Below are positions 22,624 through 31,675 of a stretch of DNA of 64,000 bases, in pieces. Source of the stretch: JANQSP01 sp965237565. Its GTDB lineage: Bacteria > Bdellovibrionota > Bdellovibrionia > Bdellovibrionales > UBA1609. The stretch is taken from assembly GCA_965237565.1 (NCBI GenBank), contig OZ250145.1:1054001-1118000 (forward strand). Reading direction: 5' to 3'. Each line of letters starts with the position of its first letter. Within the stretch, counting starts at the first letter, position 1. The notes under the pieces are model-generated. The model worked only from the letters and a program-made list of their open reading frames with translations, searched no databases and had not been told where the DNA came from. Both the position numbers and the translations under genes were made by a program.

Positions 22624-25614
22624 CTAAAATTGGGAATGAAGAACCAATCCGAATGAATGGTCTATGCTAGCATTTTCCTCACCCAGTTGAAAATTAGGCA
22701 GATGAGAGAATCCGTAATAAATTCCCAGTTGGAGCACTACCTTGTGATGGATAAGAATTCCCAAATCAGTTCCGAGTATCCATTCAAATAGCTGCAATTT
22801 CCTATTATGGCCATGGGAGCTCTGTAAATAGTTGAAGTATTTAACTCTTAAAAGAGGAGAGATGCTTCGTAAAGAAAAAGGATAGCGGGAAAAATAGATC
22901 GGAGTTTCGATAACTTTTTGCAATTGGATGCCGGTTGAAAAATAATTATTCGTCTCTGCTAATTTTCTTACAGGAAAAAAGAAATCCAGTTCAGCTGATT
23001 TGAAAAGAGAAAGCGGTTCAAAATAACGAAAAGGAATGGAGCCGGGTTTTAGACCTGAAATGTAGTTGACAAAAAGTTTTGTATAAAACTCATAGCCCAA
23101 ACTGAACAGGTAATGGCTACGAATATTGTATTCAAAATGGTAATTCTCTAAATTTTTCTCGGAGGAATAATCTTCTGAGTTTTGTTTGAATTGGTAATTC
23201 ACAGAGCTGTAAAAAAAGAAATGACGATAGTAATAGAAATTCTGTTCATATTCTCTTATGTAATTAATTTTGATAGATGGTTTTACTCCATAGTAATAAT
23301 TTTCTAAATCAAAATCTTTTATTTTTACTGAAGAAAGGGATCCTTTTAATTGTAATAGAGCGGACCAGTAAGCCAATCGAAACAAAGGGAATCCAAAATT
23401 TTGGCCCAGTTCGTGAATTTGAGAGTAGGTCCTAGATCCAGAAAAGTTTTCAAAACCTTGCTTGTACAAATATTGAATGTTCCAAAGCAAACGGTAAACA
23501 TAATTTGAGTATTTTGCACGAACAAACCAATTTCCAAAATATTCTTCACGAGTGAGTAAATGTTCGAATGATGATTGATAAGAGATTTGAAAAGCATTGT
23601 ATTCCATCGGATCTTTAAATTTGACATCAATGTGAGCGTTATAACCAGTGGTTGCATCGTTTAGAATTCCTAAATCAATGCCTGTGAAGCGAATCTGAGC
23701 GAAAGGATTGTAAGCCGAATAGTTTTGATTGGAATGCAAGTCTGATTCAGCTTCCAGACTCAATAAATCTTCTTTAGAATGATCAAATATTTTTTCCAGT
23801 GTATCTTTTTTATCCACTGATTTGCTTAGTGGACTTTCAAATTCTTTGTTGAATTCTTGATCCAAGCGAGGCATTTCATTGGATTGCGACAGTAATTTGG
23901 AATTTTCTGAATTCATTGGATAGGAATAAAAAACTGGTTTCTCAAAAATTTTTTTCGTCTGAATCAATTTGTAGCTGTACGATTCTGGCTCGACTTCACA
24001 GACAAGAAATTGATTTTCTGCTCCTTGGGTGGCATCAATAATCACATCAGAATCAGAGAGACGATAAATGCCATTTGCACGATTCCAAGCAAAAAGAGAA
24101 GAGCCAAATTGACTAGAAGCTATAAAATAAATTTGTTCTTTTTCATCAATTCCTACAAGTTTTCCATAAAATCCTTTGAATTGAAAAAGAGGAAGTTTAT
24201 TTTTATAAAGAATTTTTTGCGCATTTCTTTGTTTAAAATAATAAATGCTTCCCTTTGGACCAAAAAGAGCCGATGAAGAAGTCGTGTCATAAAATTTTCC
24301 ATTAAGCAACAATCGAAAATTTATCATATTATTTGTAGTATCAATGGATAACCAATTGTTGTCATATATGTCCTGTACGCTTTGAGATTCATATTTTTTC
24401 ATTGAATACATTCCTTCCGAAAACAGGCTGTATTTTTTTTCTGTGGGGCTCACAAAATGAGAAGCAGACACGTAATATTTGCTTCGAATTTGAAAAACTT
24501 TTCCGTTAGAAAAAACCTTTTTTTGTTTTGTCCATTTTCCAGTTTTTATATTGAGTGTTCTGAGAACAGGAGGGCTTTTTAAGTCAGATGTTAGAAAAAA
24601 AACACGATGGTTTTTTCGATTAAAAGGGAGGCAAGTTTGGCTTGTAAATAATGATTTTTTTTTGGATTGTTTTTGTTGGTAAGCCATTGGTAGGTAATTT
24701 TGTATGTAATAATTGACCAAGCTTTCAAAGCTTGTATGGAAATTTGTTTCGAAGACTTCTTTAATGCTGATGAAAGATAAGGGTATAACAAAATGTTTTG
24801 CGTGCAATGCAAAGATATTGCTGATTCTTTTGAGGCTATATCTTTGCATCAAAGAACTGAAAAAATATCCGCCATGTTCATATTTTTGCCTATTCGAAAA
24901 AGTATCAGAGGTTTTGTTAATCAAGTACTCACTGATAAATTGATCCGTTGTCTCAAATTTGTGTTTCAATTGTGAAAAAACCAAAGCTCGGGAATAACCG
25001 CTATAAAGTCTTCCTCCTTTGGAAAACATGGACTCGCTGAGTACAGCGTAGCCTTCTAAAAAAAATTGAGGCATCACTAAATTGGTGTTCAAAAAAATAG
25101 GAAAAGGAAAAAAAACAACTTGTGAATTTTTAAAAATAGCTCGAATGTATATTAAATTTTCTGATATTTGACCCAGTTGGTATATGTGGGCTATTTCATG
25201 AGCCAATACAGTGTCCAACCAGCTAATGACTGGCAAGTTTGCCAATTGATCCACTCCTGATGGGAAAAATAGAACCCTCAAAAAGGGAATCCCAGAAGCA
25301 ATTCCATTAGAAATTTGTGTGTGAGAGGAGAGAAATACATAATGAGGATTCTCTTTTAATTTTTTTTGGAGAAAGATTTTTTGGTATATTTGATCGTAAT
25401 AAAAAATTCTCTTTTGAACATAAAGAAAATCCTTTTTATTATTTTTTAGAAAATCTTCACTAAAAATAATGGAAAAGCGGGGAGTCTCATTGATGTAGTA
25501 GTCCACATCGGAAGGGAGTGGCTGAAAAAATGACAAGGAGTACGAGGGGAGGAAAAAAAGTAGAGCGAGCAATATGGACAAAAAGTGATGAAACACCAGG
25601 CAGTACGGACGCAT
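22624..25614 (-). CDS. Exported gluzincin-like metallopeptidase with C-terminal outer-membrane barrel
   Basis: 996 residues from ATG 25614 (TTG 25656 would overlap the symporter gene). A signal peptide ends near residue 27. Residues about 40-300 hold a zinc peptidase: VLAHEIAHIYQ (His139, Glu140, His143) with a likely third ligand Glu187 in FFLEGYAVLSES. Residues about 320-600 have repeated short strands like a beta-propeller. After an acidic linker (about 610-650) the last 340 residues alternate aromatic beta strands and end in LVLHSQF, an outer-membrane-barrel ending with terminal Phe. A surface or periplasm-facing protease tethered to its own barrel is the simplest reading; the domain split is inferred by eye. 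Confidence 0.7.
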   Translation of the reverse strand: MRPYCLVFHHFLSILLALLFFLPSYSLSFFQPLPSDVDYYINETPRFSIIFSEDFLKNNKKDFLYVQKRIFYYDQIYQKIFLQKKLKENPHYVFLSSHTQISNGIASGIPFLRVLFFPSGVDQLANLPVISWLDTVLAHEIAHIYQLGQISENLIYIRAIFKNSQVVFFPFPIFLNTNLVMPQFFLEGYAVLSESMFSKGGRLYSGYSRALVFSQLKHKFETTDQFISEYLINKTSDTFSNRQKYEHGGYFFSSLMQRYSLKRISNIFALHAKHFVIPLSFISIKEVFETNFHTSFESLVNYYIQNYLPMAYQQKQSKKKSLFTSQTCLPFNRKNHRVFFLTSDLKSPPVLRTLNIKTGKWTKQKKVFSNGKVFQIRSKYYVSASHFVSPTEKKYSLFSEGMYSMKKYESQSVQDIYDNNWLSIDTTNNMINFRLLLNGKFYDTTSSSALFGPKGSIYYFKQRNAQKILYKNKLPLFQFKGFYGKLVGIDEKEQIYFIASSQFGSSLFAWNRANGIYRLSDSDVIIDATQGAENQFLVCEVEPESYSYKLIQTKKIFEKPVFYSYPMNSENSKLLSQSNEMPRLDQEFNKEFESPLSKSVDKKDTLEKIFDHSKEDLLSLEAESDLHSNQNYSAYNPFAQIRFTGIDLGILNDATTGYNAHIDVKFKDPMEYNAFQISYQSSFEHLLTREEYFGNWFVRAKYSNYVYRLLWNIQYLYKQGFENFSGSRTYSQIHELGQNFGFPLFRLAYWSALLQLKGSLSSVKIKDFDLENYYYGVKPSIKINYIREYEQNFYYYRHFFFYSSVNYQFKQNSEDYSSEKNLENYHFEYNIRSHYLFSLGYEFYTKLFVNYISGLKPGSIPFRYFEPLSLFKSAELDFFFPVRKLAETNNYFSTGIQLQKVIETPIYFSRYPFSLRSISPLLRVKYFNYLQSSHGHNRKLQLFEWILGTDLGILIHHKVVLQLGIYYGFSHLPNFQLGEENASIDHSFGLVLHSQF

Positions 25615-25621
25615 TTTTATC

Positions 25622-26965
25622 TTATGCAGAGCTTTGATTTTGTGCGGAGGATTCAAAGTTTAATGGAATTTTTTCTGAGCGAGCTAAAAATAAGGCTGCT
25701 ACAGTATCTCCCGTGACATTAACTACGGTACGAGCCATATCCAATAAACGATCGACTCCCAATATGAGAGCGATTCCCTCAGCGGGAATGTTTAAAGAGG
25801 CCATAGCTGCCATCAATATGGGAAGAGAACCGCCGGGCACGCCAGCCACACCAATTGAGGTAACCAGCACCAAAAAAATAAGAGTCAAGTGCCCAGTGAG
25901 AGAAAGGTCCACTCCGAAAACTTGTGCTATGAAGATAGCCGCCATTACTTCAAAAAGTGCCGTCCCATCCATATTCACCGTAACTCCAATAGGAACACTA
26001 AAAGTTGTGATGCTATTTGGGACACCAAAATTCTTTTCTAGGGTGCGAATGGTGACAGGCATGGTCGCTGCGCTAGAACTCGTACTAAAAGCGGTCAAGA
26101 AAATGGGAACGGCTTTTTTATAAAACTGAGAAAGAGGAACTTTGATGATAAATTTTAATAGGAAGCCATAGACAAACAAAAATTGGCAAAGCAGAGCTCC
26201 TAAAACCACCAGTACATAAGCCAAAATATTTTTCATAGGCTCTAGGCCCAAATTGGCTACGGTATTGAGCATCAAAGCCGCCACTGCATAAGGAGCGATC
26301 ATCATGATCCAGCCCACAATTTTTACAGATATTTGAGAAAGAGTATCAAAAAAATCAATGAAAGATTCTCTAGGAGGGCCGAGAGGCATGTTCAGGAGGG
26401 CGATTCCAAAAAGCAGGGAAACAAAAATAATGGCCAGCATATTGGTGGCACCGTATTCTCTTAAAATATTTTTTGGAATGATCTTGTTAATGATCCCCGG
26501 CCAAAGTGATTTTCCCACCCAAGAGCTTTTTTCCTTTAGAGAGGCTATTTGGTTCTCTGAAGATGCTACTGCTTTTTGCACCAGTTCTTTAGCGACATTT
26601 CCTCCCGGTTGGAAAGTGTTAATTAAGCCTTGTCCAATCAGAATCGCACACAAGGTGGTTGTTAGGTAAAATAGGGTGACTTTCCATCCCAATTTTTTTA
26701 GCAAGGCTCCACTTCCCAAGTTCACCACTCCCACAAGCAAGGAAGCCGCAACAAGAGGGACTACCACCATGAAAAGGGAACGAAGAAAAACAATACCAAC
26801 CGGTTGAACCACATTGATCAAGAGCCAATCTCTGACGGGATTGACACCCCATAAATGAAAAAAGTATCCGACAATGGTTCCCACAATGAGACCAATGAAA
26901 ATACCCCAACTGGATAGATAATTTTTTGAATTGGACTTAGACACGGCTCTCTGAGAGTACAACAT
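25622..26965 (-). CDS. Dicarboxylate/amino acid:cation symporter (DAACS family)
   Basis: A 447-residue inner-membrane transporter of the glutamate/dicarboxylate:Na+/H+ family. The Ser-rich hairpin TAFSTSSSAATMPVT and the NMDGTALFE motif are the substrate- and cation-binding signatures. IGVAGVPGGSLPILM and DRLLDMARTVVNVTGD are the second hairpin and the TM8 Asp/Asn block. Both Asp-binding arms are present, so glutamate, aspartate or C4-dicarboxylates are likely. ATG 26965 is chosen over an in-frame TTG at 26980. The downstream peptidase gene starts eight bases after its stop. Confidence 0.92.
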   Translation of the reverse strand: MLYSQRAVSKSNSKNYLSSWGIFIGLIVGTIVGYFFHLWGVNPVRDWLLINVVQPVGIVFLRSLFMVVVPLVAASLLVGVVNLGSGALLKKLGWKVTLFYLTTTLCAILIGQGLINTFQPGGNVAKELVQKAVASSENQIASLKEKSSWVGKSLWPGIINKIIPKNILREYGATNMLAIIFVSLLFGIALLNMPLGPPRESFIDFFDTLSQISVKIVGWIMMIAPYAVAALMLNTVANLGLEPMKNILAYVLVVLGALLCQFLFVYGFLLKFIIKVPLSQFYKKAVPIFLTAFSTSSSAATMPVTIRTLEKNFGVPNSITTFSVPIGVTVNMDGTALFEVMAAIFIAQVFGVDLSLTGHLTLIFLVLVTSIGVAGVPGGSLPILMAAMASLNIPAEGIALILGVDRLLDMARTVVNVTGDTVAALFLARSEKIPLNFESSAQNQSSA

Positions 26966-27156
26966 TTGGAGTGGAATCAAATAGGATAATCTTGGGAATG
27001 AAGCAAACTGTTATGGTGTTTTCACTCTAGATTTCCAGCAATCCAGCTTAGATTTTCAAATAAATTTTGATTTAAAGGGAAAATTTGACAAAAAAGCATA
27101 GATTTGCTAAGATCAAGTTGCGTTTCTTAAAGAGTTTCTAAAAGTTGGTGAGTTAT

Positions 27157-27618
27157 ATGAAAGAAAATCCTGTGGGTACAAGCGATACTGATACTTCTGC
27201 ATTTGAGACAAAGCAAAATCAGCCGGACTACTTTCATTCCGTTATGGAAGACAAGGATATTGCCCATTTAAATCAGATCAAAAATATATTGGATGTGGAT
27301 GAATCGCAGTATCCATCTTTTGTCTTGGCTAAAAATAAGGCGCGTTTCAGAAAAAAATTATCTTGGTACAAAAGCAAAAAAGATTGGTTGGATGTGGCTC
27401 CTGTCCACAAGGTAAATAAGCTGTTTAAACAGCAGGCCAAGGAACTTGAAGGGATTCGTTCCAACAAATTGGATTATGAAATGGAGCTAGAAACTTGTGC
27501 TTTGACTCCCAGCCAAAAAATCCATCGAAAGGATGAGCTGAAGATGTGCAAAATTCACGAAAAGATGGCCATCCAACTCATCACCAAAATCCAGTACAAG
27601 TTCAAGCTTTACAAATAA
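27157..27618 (+). CDS. Hypothetical helical cytoplasmic protein, 153 residues
   Basis: Highly charged, with no signal peptide or membrane segment. After an acidic, Ser/Thr-rich N-terminus (residues 1-30), long basic helices dominate: KNKARFRKKLSWYKSKKDW, then KVNKLFKQQAKELEG. A central acidic helix EMELETCALTPSQKIHRKDE separates them from a C-terminal basic helix ending YKFKLYK. No family is recognised. GGTGAG just upstream supports ATG 27157; TTG 27145 is in frame. It is monocistronic and converges with hisS. Confidence 0.6.
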   Translation: MKENPVGTSDTDTSAFETKQNQPDYFHSVMEDKDIAHLNQIKNILDVDESQYPSFVLAKNKARFRKKLSWYKSKKDWLDVAPVHKVNKLFKQQAKELEGIRSNKLDYEMELETCALTPSQKIHRKDELKMCKIHEKMAIQLITKIQYKFKLYK

Positions 27619-27649
27619 AATAGCCAGCTCTGCTCATTTTTGAGTGATC

Positions 27650-28906
27650 TCAGGAATACACATTTTGAAAAAAGGGAATGAGTTGATCCATCTCGATGAC
27701 TTTTTGTTCTTTTTTATCCAAATTTTTGATTGAAAGTTTTTGATTTTTTATCTCCTCTGGACCGAAAATCAAGGCATATTCTGCTCGCATTTGATTGGCT
27801 TTTTTGATTTTTTTACCCAAATTATTGGGGTGGGGAATGAAAACACAAAAGCCTTTTTCTCTCAGTTGCCAAGCCAATTGAATGGCCAATTTTTCGGCTT
27901 CTTCTCCAAGAGAAATCAGAGCAATGGGTCTTTTAAAAGAAGGACTTTTTTTCATCAAGAGACGGAGCCTATCTATACCGGCTCCCCATCCGAGTCCCGG
28001 GATTCTCATTCCTTCTCCGGCCATTGTTTCAATCAGCGGATCATAACGTCCTCCGGCCAAAATGGTCTTTTGGGAACCCAGTGCCTCACTCTCAGATTTG
28101 CATTCAAAAATGCAGTGATTGTAATAATCCAAGCCTCGAACCAAAAGAGGGTTGAGGGTCCAAGGGATGCCAATAGAGTCCAAAGTGTTTGTGATGTTTT
28201 CAAAAAACAAGCGAGATCTTGTATTCAAAAAATCTTGCATGGAGGGAGCGGAACGAATGAACTCGATATCTTGGGCTTCCTTAGAGTCCAAAATTCTGAG
28301 TGGGTTATTTTGCAAGCGATCTTGGCTTAGCTTGCTCAATTTTTTTTTGAGAGGTTTTAGATAATCCAGTAGCGCTTTCTGATATTCTATACGGCTTTCC
28401 TTATCTCCAATGCTGTTTATCTCTAAGCTGCTCTCATCTTGTATCTTTAGCTTCTCAAGAAAAAGCCAAGCTAGACTTAAGCACTCAATATCACCTTTAA
28501 AATCTTTTTCACCCAGTAACTCAATTCCCACTGTGTAAAATTGTCTCCATCTGCCTTTTTGCGGTCTTTCGTATCGGAACATAGGTCCTTGGTACATGAA
28601 GCGAAGAGGCAGTTGATCCACTCCTTTTTCAGTAATGAAATGTCGAGCGATCCCTGCTGTTCCCTCTGGTCTGAGAGTGAGGCTAGTTTCATTTCGATCT
28701 TTGAAAGTGTACATTTCTTTATTGACGATGTCGGAGTGCAAACCCAGCGTGCGAGAAAAAACTTCTGTGTGTTCCAGAATCGGAGTGGATATTTCACGAA
28801 AGCAAAAACGTTCACAAACCTCCCTTGCAACAGCGATAATATGATTGTGCTTCTGTTGCTCTATAGGCTCTAAGTCCTCCATTCCACGCAAGCGTTTTAA
28901 AGACAT
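27650..28906 (-). CDS. hisS: Histidyl-tRNA synthetase
   Basis: A 418-residue class II aminoacyl-tRNA synthetase. Motif 2 is in FRYERPQKGRWRQFYTVGIELLG. The histidine-binding blocks are LTLRPEGTAG, RGLDYYNHCIFE (HisA motif) and LAGGRYDPLI. Motif 3 is PGLGWGAGIDRL. The C-terminal anticodon domain follows (VFIPHPNNLGKKIKKANQMRAEYAL in two parts). Normal length and a short N-terminus (LKRLRGMEDL) support ATG 28906. Confidence 0.96.
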   Translation of the reverse strand: MSLKRLRGMEDLEPIEQQKHNHIIAVAREVCERFCFREISTPILEHTEVFSRTLGLHSDIVNKEMYTFKDRNETSLTLRPEGTAGIARHFITEKGVDQLPLRFMYQGPMFRYERPQKGRWRQFYTVGIELLGEKDFKGDIECLSLAWLFLEKLKIQDESSLEINSIGDKESRIEYQKALLDYLKPLKKKLSKLSQDRLQNNPLRILDSKEAQDIEFIRSAPSMQDFLNTRSRLFFENITNTLDSIGIPWTLNPLLVRGLDYYNHCIFECKSESEALGSQKTILAGGRYDPLIETMAGEGMRIPGLGWGAGIDRLRLLMKKSPSFKRPIALISLGEEAEKLAIQLAWQLREKGFCVFIPHPNNLGKKIKKANQMRAEYALIFGPEEIKNQKLSIKNLDKKEQKVIEMDQLIPFFQNVYS

Positions 28907-28945
28907 GAGAATAAGAGCCCTTTTTTCACAAGATTTTTTTTGAAT

Positions 28946-29530
28946 TTAGGATTGCAGATTTTCAGTTATAAAATCCCAGTTAACAATTTTCCAAAATGCT
29001 TTTATGTATTCAGGTCGTGCATTCCTGTAATCAATATAATATGCATGCTCCCAAACATCACAAGTGAGAAGAGGTTTGTTGCCATTTTGTATGGGATTGT
29101 TGGCATCGCTTGTGGATTCCACTTCGATTTTTCCATCCGATTTTTGAACCAGCCAAGCCCATCCAGAACCAAAATGCCCAATGGCGTGCGTAGAAAACAT
29201 CTCTTTAAATTTTTCTACTGAACCAAAATTTTTTTCCAAAACATCGGCAACTTCTTTTTTTGGTTCTCTTCCACCATGAGGGGACAGGGAGTTCCAATAG
29301 AAGTTATGATTCCACACTTGTGCCGCGTTGTTGAAAATACCTCCCTTGGCATTTTTGATGAGTTCTTCTAAAGAGGCATTTTGAAACTCAGAGCTCTCAC
29401 CCACCAAAGCATTAAGTTTTGTCACATAGGACTGGTGATGCTTGCCGTAATGAAAATTCAAAGTTTCTTCTGAAATGCTTGGTTTCAAAGCTGTTCTTGA
29501 ATAAGGCAACTCTGGCAAATTAAATACCAT
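28946..29530 (-). CDS. sodB: Superoxide dismutase (Fe/Mn)
   Basis: A 194-residue cytosolic SOD. Metal ligands are visible as His in LNFHYGKHHQSYV, His in QVWNHNFYW, and Asp/His in DVWEHAYYIDY. The residues ELPYSRTALKPSIS and GGIFNNAAQVWNHNFYWNSL (in separate blocks), plus AIGHFGSGWAWL, favour the iron type. GGGGG seven bases upstream sets ATG 29530. It faces the cca gene divergently across 96 bases, which must hold both promoters. Confidence 0.94.
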   Translation of the reverse strand: MVFNLPELPYSRTALKPSISEETLNFHYGKHHQSYVTKLNALVGESSEFQNASLEELIKNAKGGIFNNAAQVWNHNFYWNSLSPHGGREPKKEVADVLEKNFGSVEKFKEMFSTHAIGHFGSGWAWLVQKSDGKIEVESTSDANNPIQNGNKPLLTCDVWEHAYYIDYRNARPEYIKAFWKIVNWDFITENLQS

Positions 29531-29626
29531 AACAAACCCCCTTTTTGTGTACCGAGAACTCTTTCTAATGTAAAGAAATACAGGTGAGCTTGTCAATAAG
29601 AGTGAATCTTTGTAAAAAACATAAAT

Positions 29627-30955
29627 ATGCTTGGACTGATTTCTATTTTTGAACAACATCCTCATTGGCCAGAGGTTCAAAAAATTCTTTTCACCTTGAA
29701 TCAAGCAGGTTTTCTTGCTTATTTGGCTGGTGGTTCTGTCAGGGACGCTTTGCTGGGGAAAATTCCAGAAGATTTTGATATAGCAACCTATGCTCAACCA
29801 GATGAAATCATTGGATTATTTCCAAATTCCAACAAACAGGGAAAAGCCTTTGGAGTTGTAGCTGTTTTTTTCTCCAAAAAAACACAAGGGGAGGCAAGAG
29901 GAGTTGTGGAGGTGTCTACGTTTCGAAAAGACGGACCTTATAAGGACGGACGACATCCAGAGTCGGTACAATTTCTTTCCGATAAAGAGGATGCCTTCAG
30001 AAGAGATTTTACAATCAATGCCATTTTTTACGATGTGGCAGGGAAAAAAGTGGTTGATTATGTGAAGGGCCAAGAAGATTTACAAAGAAAAGTGATTTGC
30101 ACAGTTGGGGAAGCTCAGAAGCGATTTCAAGAGGATCAGTTAAGAATTCTTCGAGCCATTCGCTTCGCGATCCAGTTAGATTTTCAACTCGATCCTCTCA
30201 CTGAAAAAACCATCTTCAAAATGAAAGAAAACTGCCTAAATGTTTCAAAGGAGCGTTTGTATGAAGAAAGTATGAAGATGCTCAAAACTGGTCGATTTGT
30301 CTCCATTTTTTCTTTGTTAAAGAGATTGGATTTTATCCATATTTTTTGGAAAATTCCTGCAGAATTTGATTGGGATTTTTCTTTCAAATTCTGGGAGTAT
30401 CCCATCCCCTCTCACTTGATGAAAGAAAAAGCTTTTTTGTGGATGCAAGCTCTTTTTCCTTTCTTCGTTCAAAATCAAAGAAAAATTTTGGATCCTCAAA
30501 ATCGGTGGAATAAAGACTTTTATCAGGTTCTTAAGAAATGGCGCTTTCCTATTGTTATCATTAAAAAAATAAATAAACTTTTTTCTTCATTTTCTTTGCT
30601 TTTGGATGTGCAGGAAAGCTCCTTGGCAGAGAAGCTGAAAATTCTTAATTCCTCTAACTCGGAGATGGTTTTATCCCTGTCTGAGGCGTATCTGTTTGCG
30701 AAAGGTCTGGATTCTGAAAAGCTCACAGAGATCAAAAAAGCTTTTCAAAGCCGAGTGCAAAGAGATGGTCACCTGCCTGCACCTTTGTTAAGCGGAGAAG
30801 ATTTAAAGCGGGCGAAGATTCCAGAGGATGAAAAAATGGCGAGACTGCTTTCTTCACTCTACAACAGGCAACTAGAGGATAGAATCAAGAACAAAGAAGA
30901 GTTGCTAAAATTTGTCAAACTGGAGAAATCAAATGGCCAAAATAAAAAAAGCTAG
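29627..30955 (+). CDS. CCA tRNA nucleotidyltransferase / poly(A) polymerase-family protein
   Basis: A 442-residue class II nucleotidyltransferase. AYLAGGSVRDALLGKIPEDFDIAT contains the active-site GGSVRD and DxD (split here). STFRKDGPYKDGRHPESVQF and FRRDFTINAIFYD are the RRDFTINA block, and RFQEDQLRILRAIRFAIQL is the nucleotide-recognition ERxxxE-type block. The only tRNA gene seen (42938) does not encode CCA, so a CCA-adding role fits. Poly(A) polymerase activity cannot be excluded from sequence. The C-terminal third is less conserved. Confidence 0.88.
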   Translation: MLGLISIFEQHPHWPEVQKILFTLNQAGFLAYLAGGSVRDALLGKIPEDFDIATYAQPDEIIGLFPNSNKQGKAFGVVAVFFSKKTQGEARGVVEVSTFRKDGPYKDGRHPESVQFLSDKEDAFRRDFTINAIFYDVAGKKVVDYVKGQEDLQRKVICTVGEAQKRFQEDQLRILRAIRFAIQLDFQLDPLTEKTIFKMKENCLNVSKERLYEESMKMLKTGRFVSIFSLLKRLDFIHIFWKIPAEFDWDFSFKFWEYPIPSHLMKEKAFLWMQALFPFFVQNQRKILDPQNRWNKDFYQVLKKWRFPIVIIKKINKLFSSFSLLLDVQESSLAEKLKILNSSNSEMVLSLSEAYLFAKGLDSEKLTEIKKAFQSRVQRDGHLPAPLLSGEDLKRAKIPEDEKMARLLSSLYNRQLEDRIKNKEELLKFVKLEKSNGQNKKS

Positions 30956-30964
30956 AAAAAAATC

Positions 30965-31156
30965 TCACTCTTCTTTCTTTCGAGAAGTTTGATTTTTGAA
31001 TTGCATTCCCGAATGCTTTCTCCAATCATATTCTGATCCGTAACGGTATCTATCCTTCCATTTCGCCCAAGAATCTCCCTTTAACTCGTGTTCTACATGA
31101 CCTTTTTTATTAAAAATAGGAGGTTTTTTCCCAAATAAGAAATCTAATAGTTTCAT
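30965..31156 (-). CDS. Small conserved-looking hypothetical protein, 63 residues
   Basis: Basic protein with a short amphipathic N-terminus (KLLDFLFGKKPPIF), then HELKGDSWAKWKDRY and YDWRKHSGMQFKN, rich in Trp/Tyr/Lys. It has no signal peptide. It fills the gap between the convergent cca and divergent sufE genes, and its aromatic pattern looks protein-like rather than random. ATG 31156 is preferred; an in-frame start at 31174 adds six residues. There is no clear Shine-Dalgarno. Confidence 0.5.
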   Translation of the reverse strand: MKLLDFLFGKKPPIFNKKGHVEHELKGDSWAKWKDRYRYGSEYDWRKHSGMQFKNQTSRKKEE

Positions 31157-31206
31157 TTTGAATATAAATAACATAAATTCGAATAAAGATCAAAATAGAG
31201 GTCCTT

Positions 31207-31668
31207 ATGAGTGAAATTGAAGAAAGAAGCAAAAAAATTGCACAAGATTTTTCACGTCTTCATTCTTGGCAACAAAAATATAAAAAAATTATTCAAGAGG
31301 GGAGAGAGGCTTCTTCTTTTGATGAAAAATATCGAACGAAAGATTGGTTGGTGAAAGGTTGCCAATCCCAAGTCTGGCTTCATGCTCGTCAAGATGAGAA
31401 GGGACGGGTGATCTTTCAAGCAGATAGTGATGCCCTGATTACAAAGGGATTGATTGTTTTATTGATCCAATATTATTCTAATCTTTTGCCCAAAGATATT
31501 CTCAACCATCTTGTGCCTGATTTTTTTGAAGTATTGGATTTGAAACGACATCTTACACCTACCAGAGTGGGAGGGCTGTTCAACATGATTCGCCAGATTC
31601 AATATTATAGCCAAGGATTTTTGTATTTGTCTCAAGAAAAATCAAAGAAGATAGAGGGAATGCTATAA
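31207..31668 (+). CDS. sufE: SufE-like sulfur acceptor protein
   Basis: A 153-residue Fe-S cluster assembly protein that takes persulfide from a cysteine desulfurase (SufS/IscS). The active cysteine is in DWLVKGCQSQVWL, the SufE signature. LITKGLIVLLIQYYSNLLPKDIL and LTPTRVGGLFNMI (in two blocks) match the family core. No suf operon is adjacent, so it acts as a stand-alone copy. Start ATG 31207 with a GAGG seven bases upstream. Confidence 0.92.
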   Translation: MSEIEERSKKIAQDFSRLHSWQQKYKKIIQEGREASSFDEKYRTKDWLVKGCQSQVWLHARQDEKGRVIFQADSDALITKGLIVLLIQYYSNLLPKDILNHLVPDFFEVLDLKRHLTPTRVGGLFNMIRQIQYYSQGFLYLSQEKSKKIEGML

Positions 31669-31675
31669 ATTTTTA

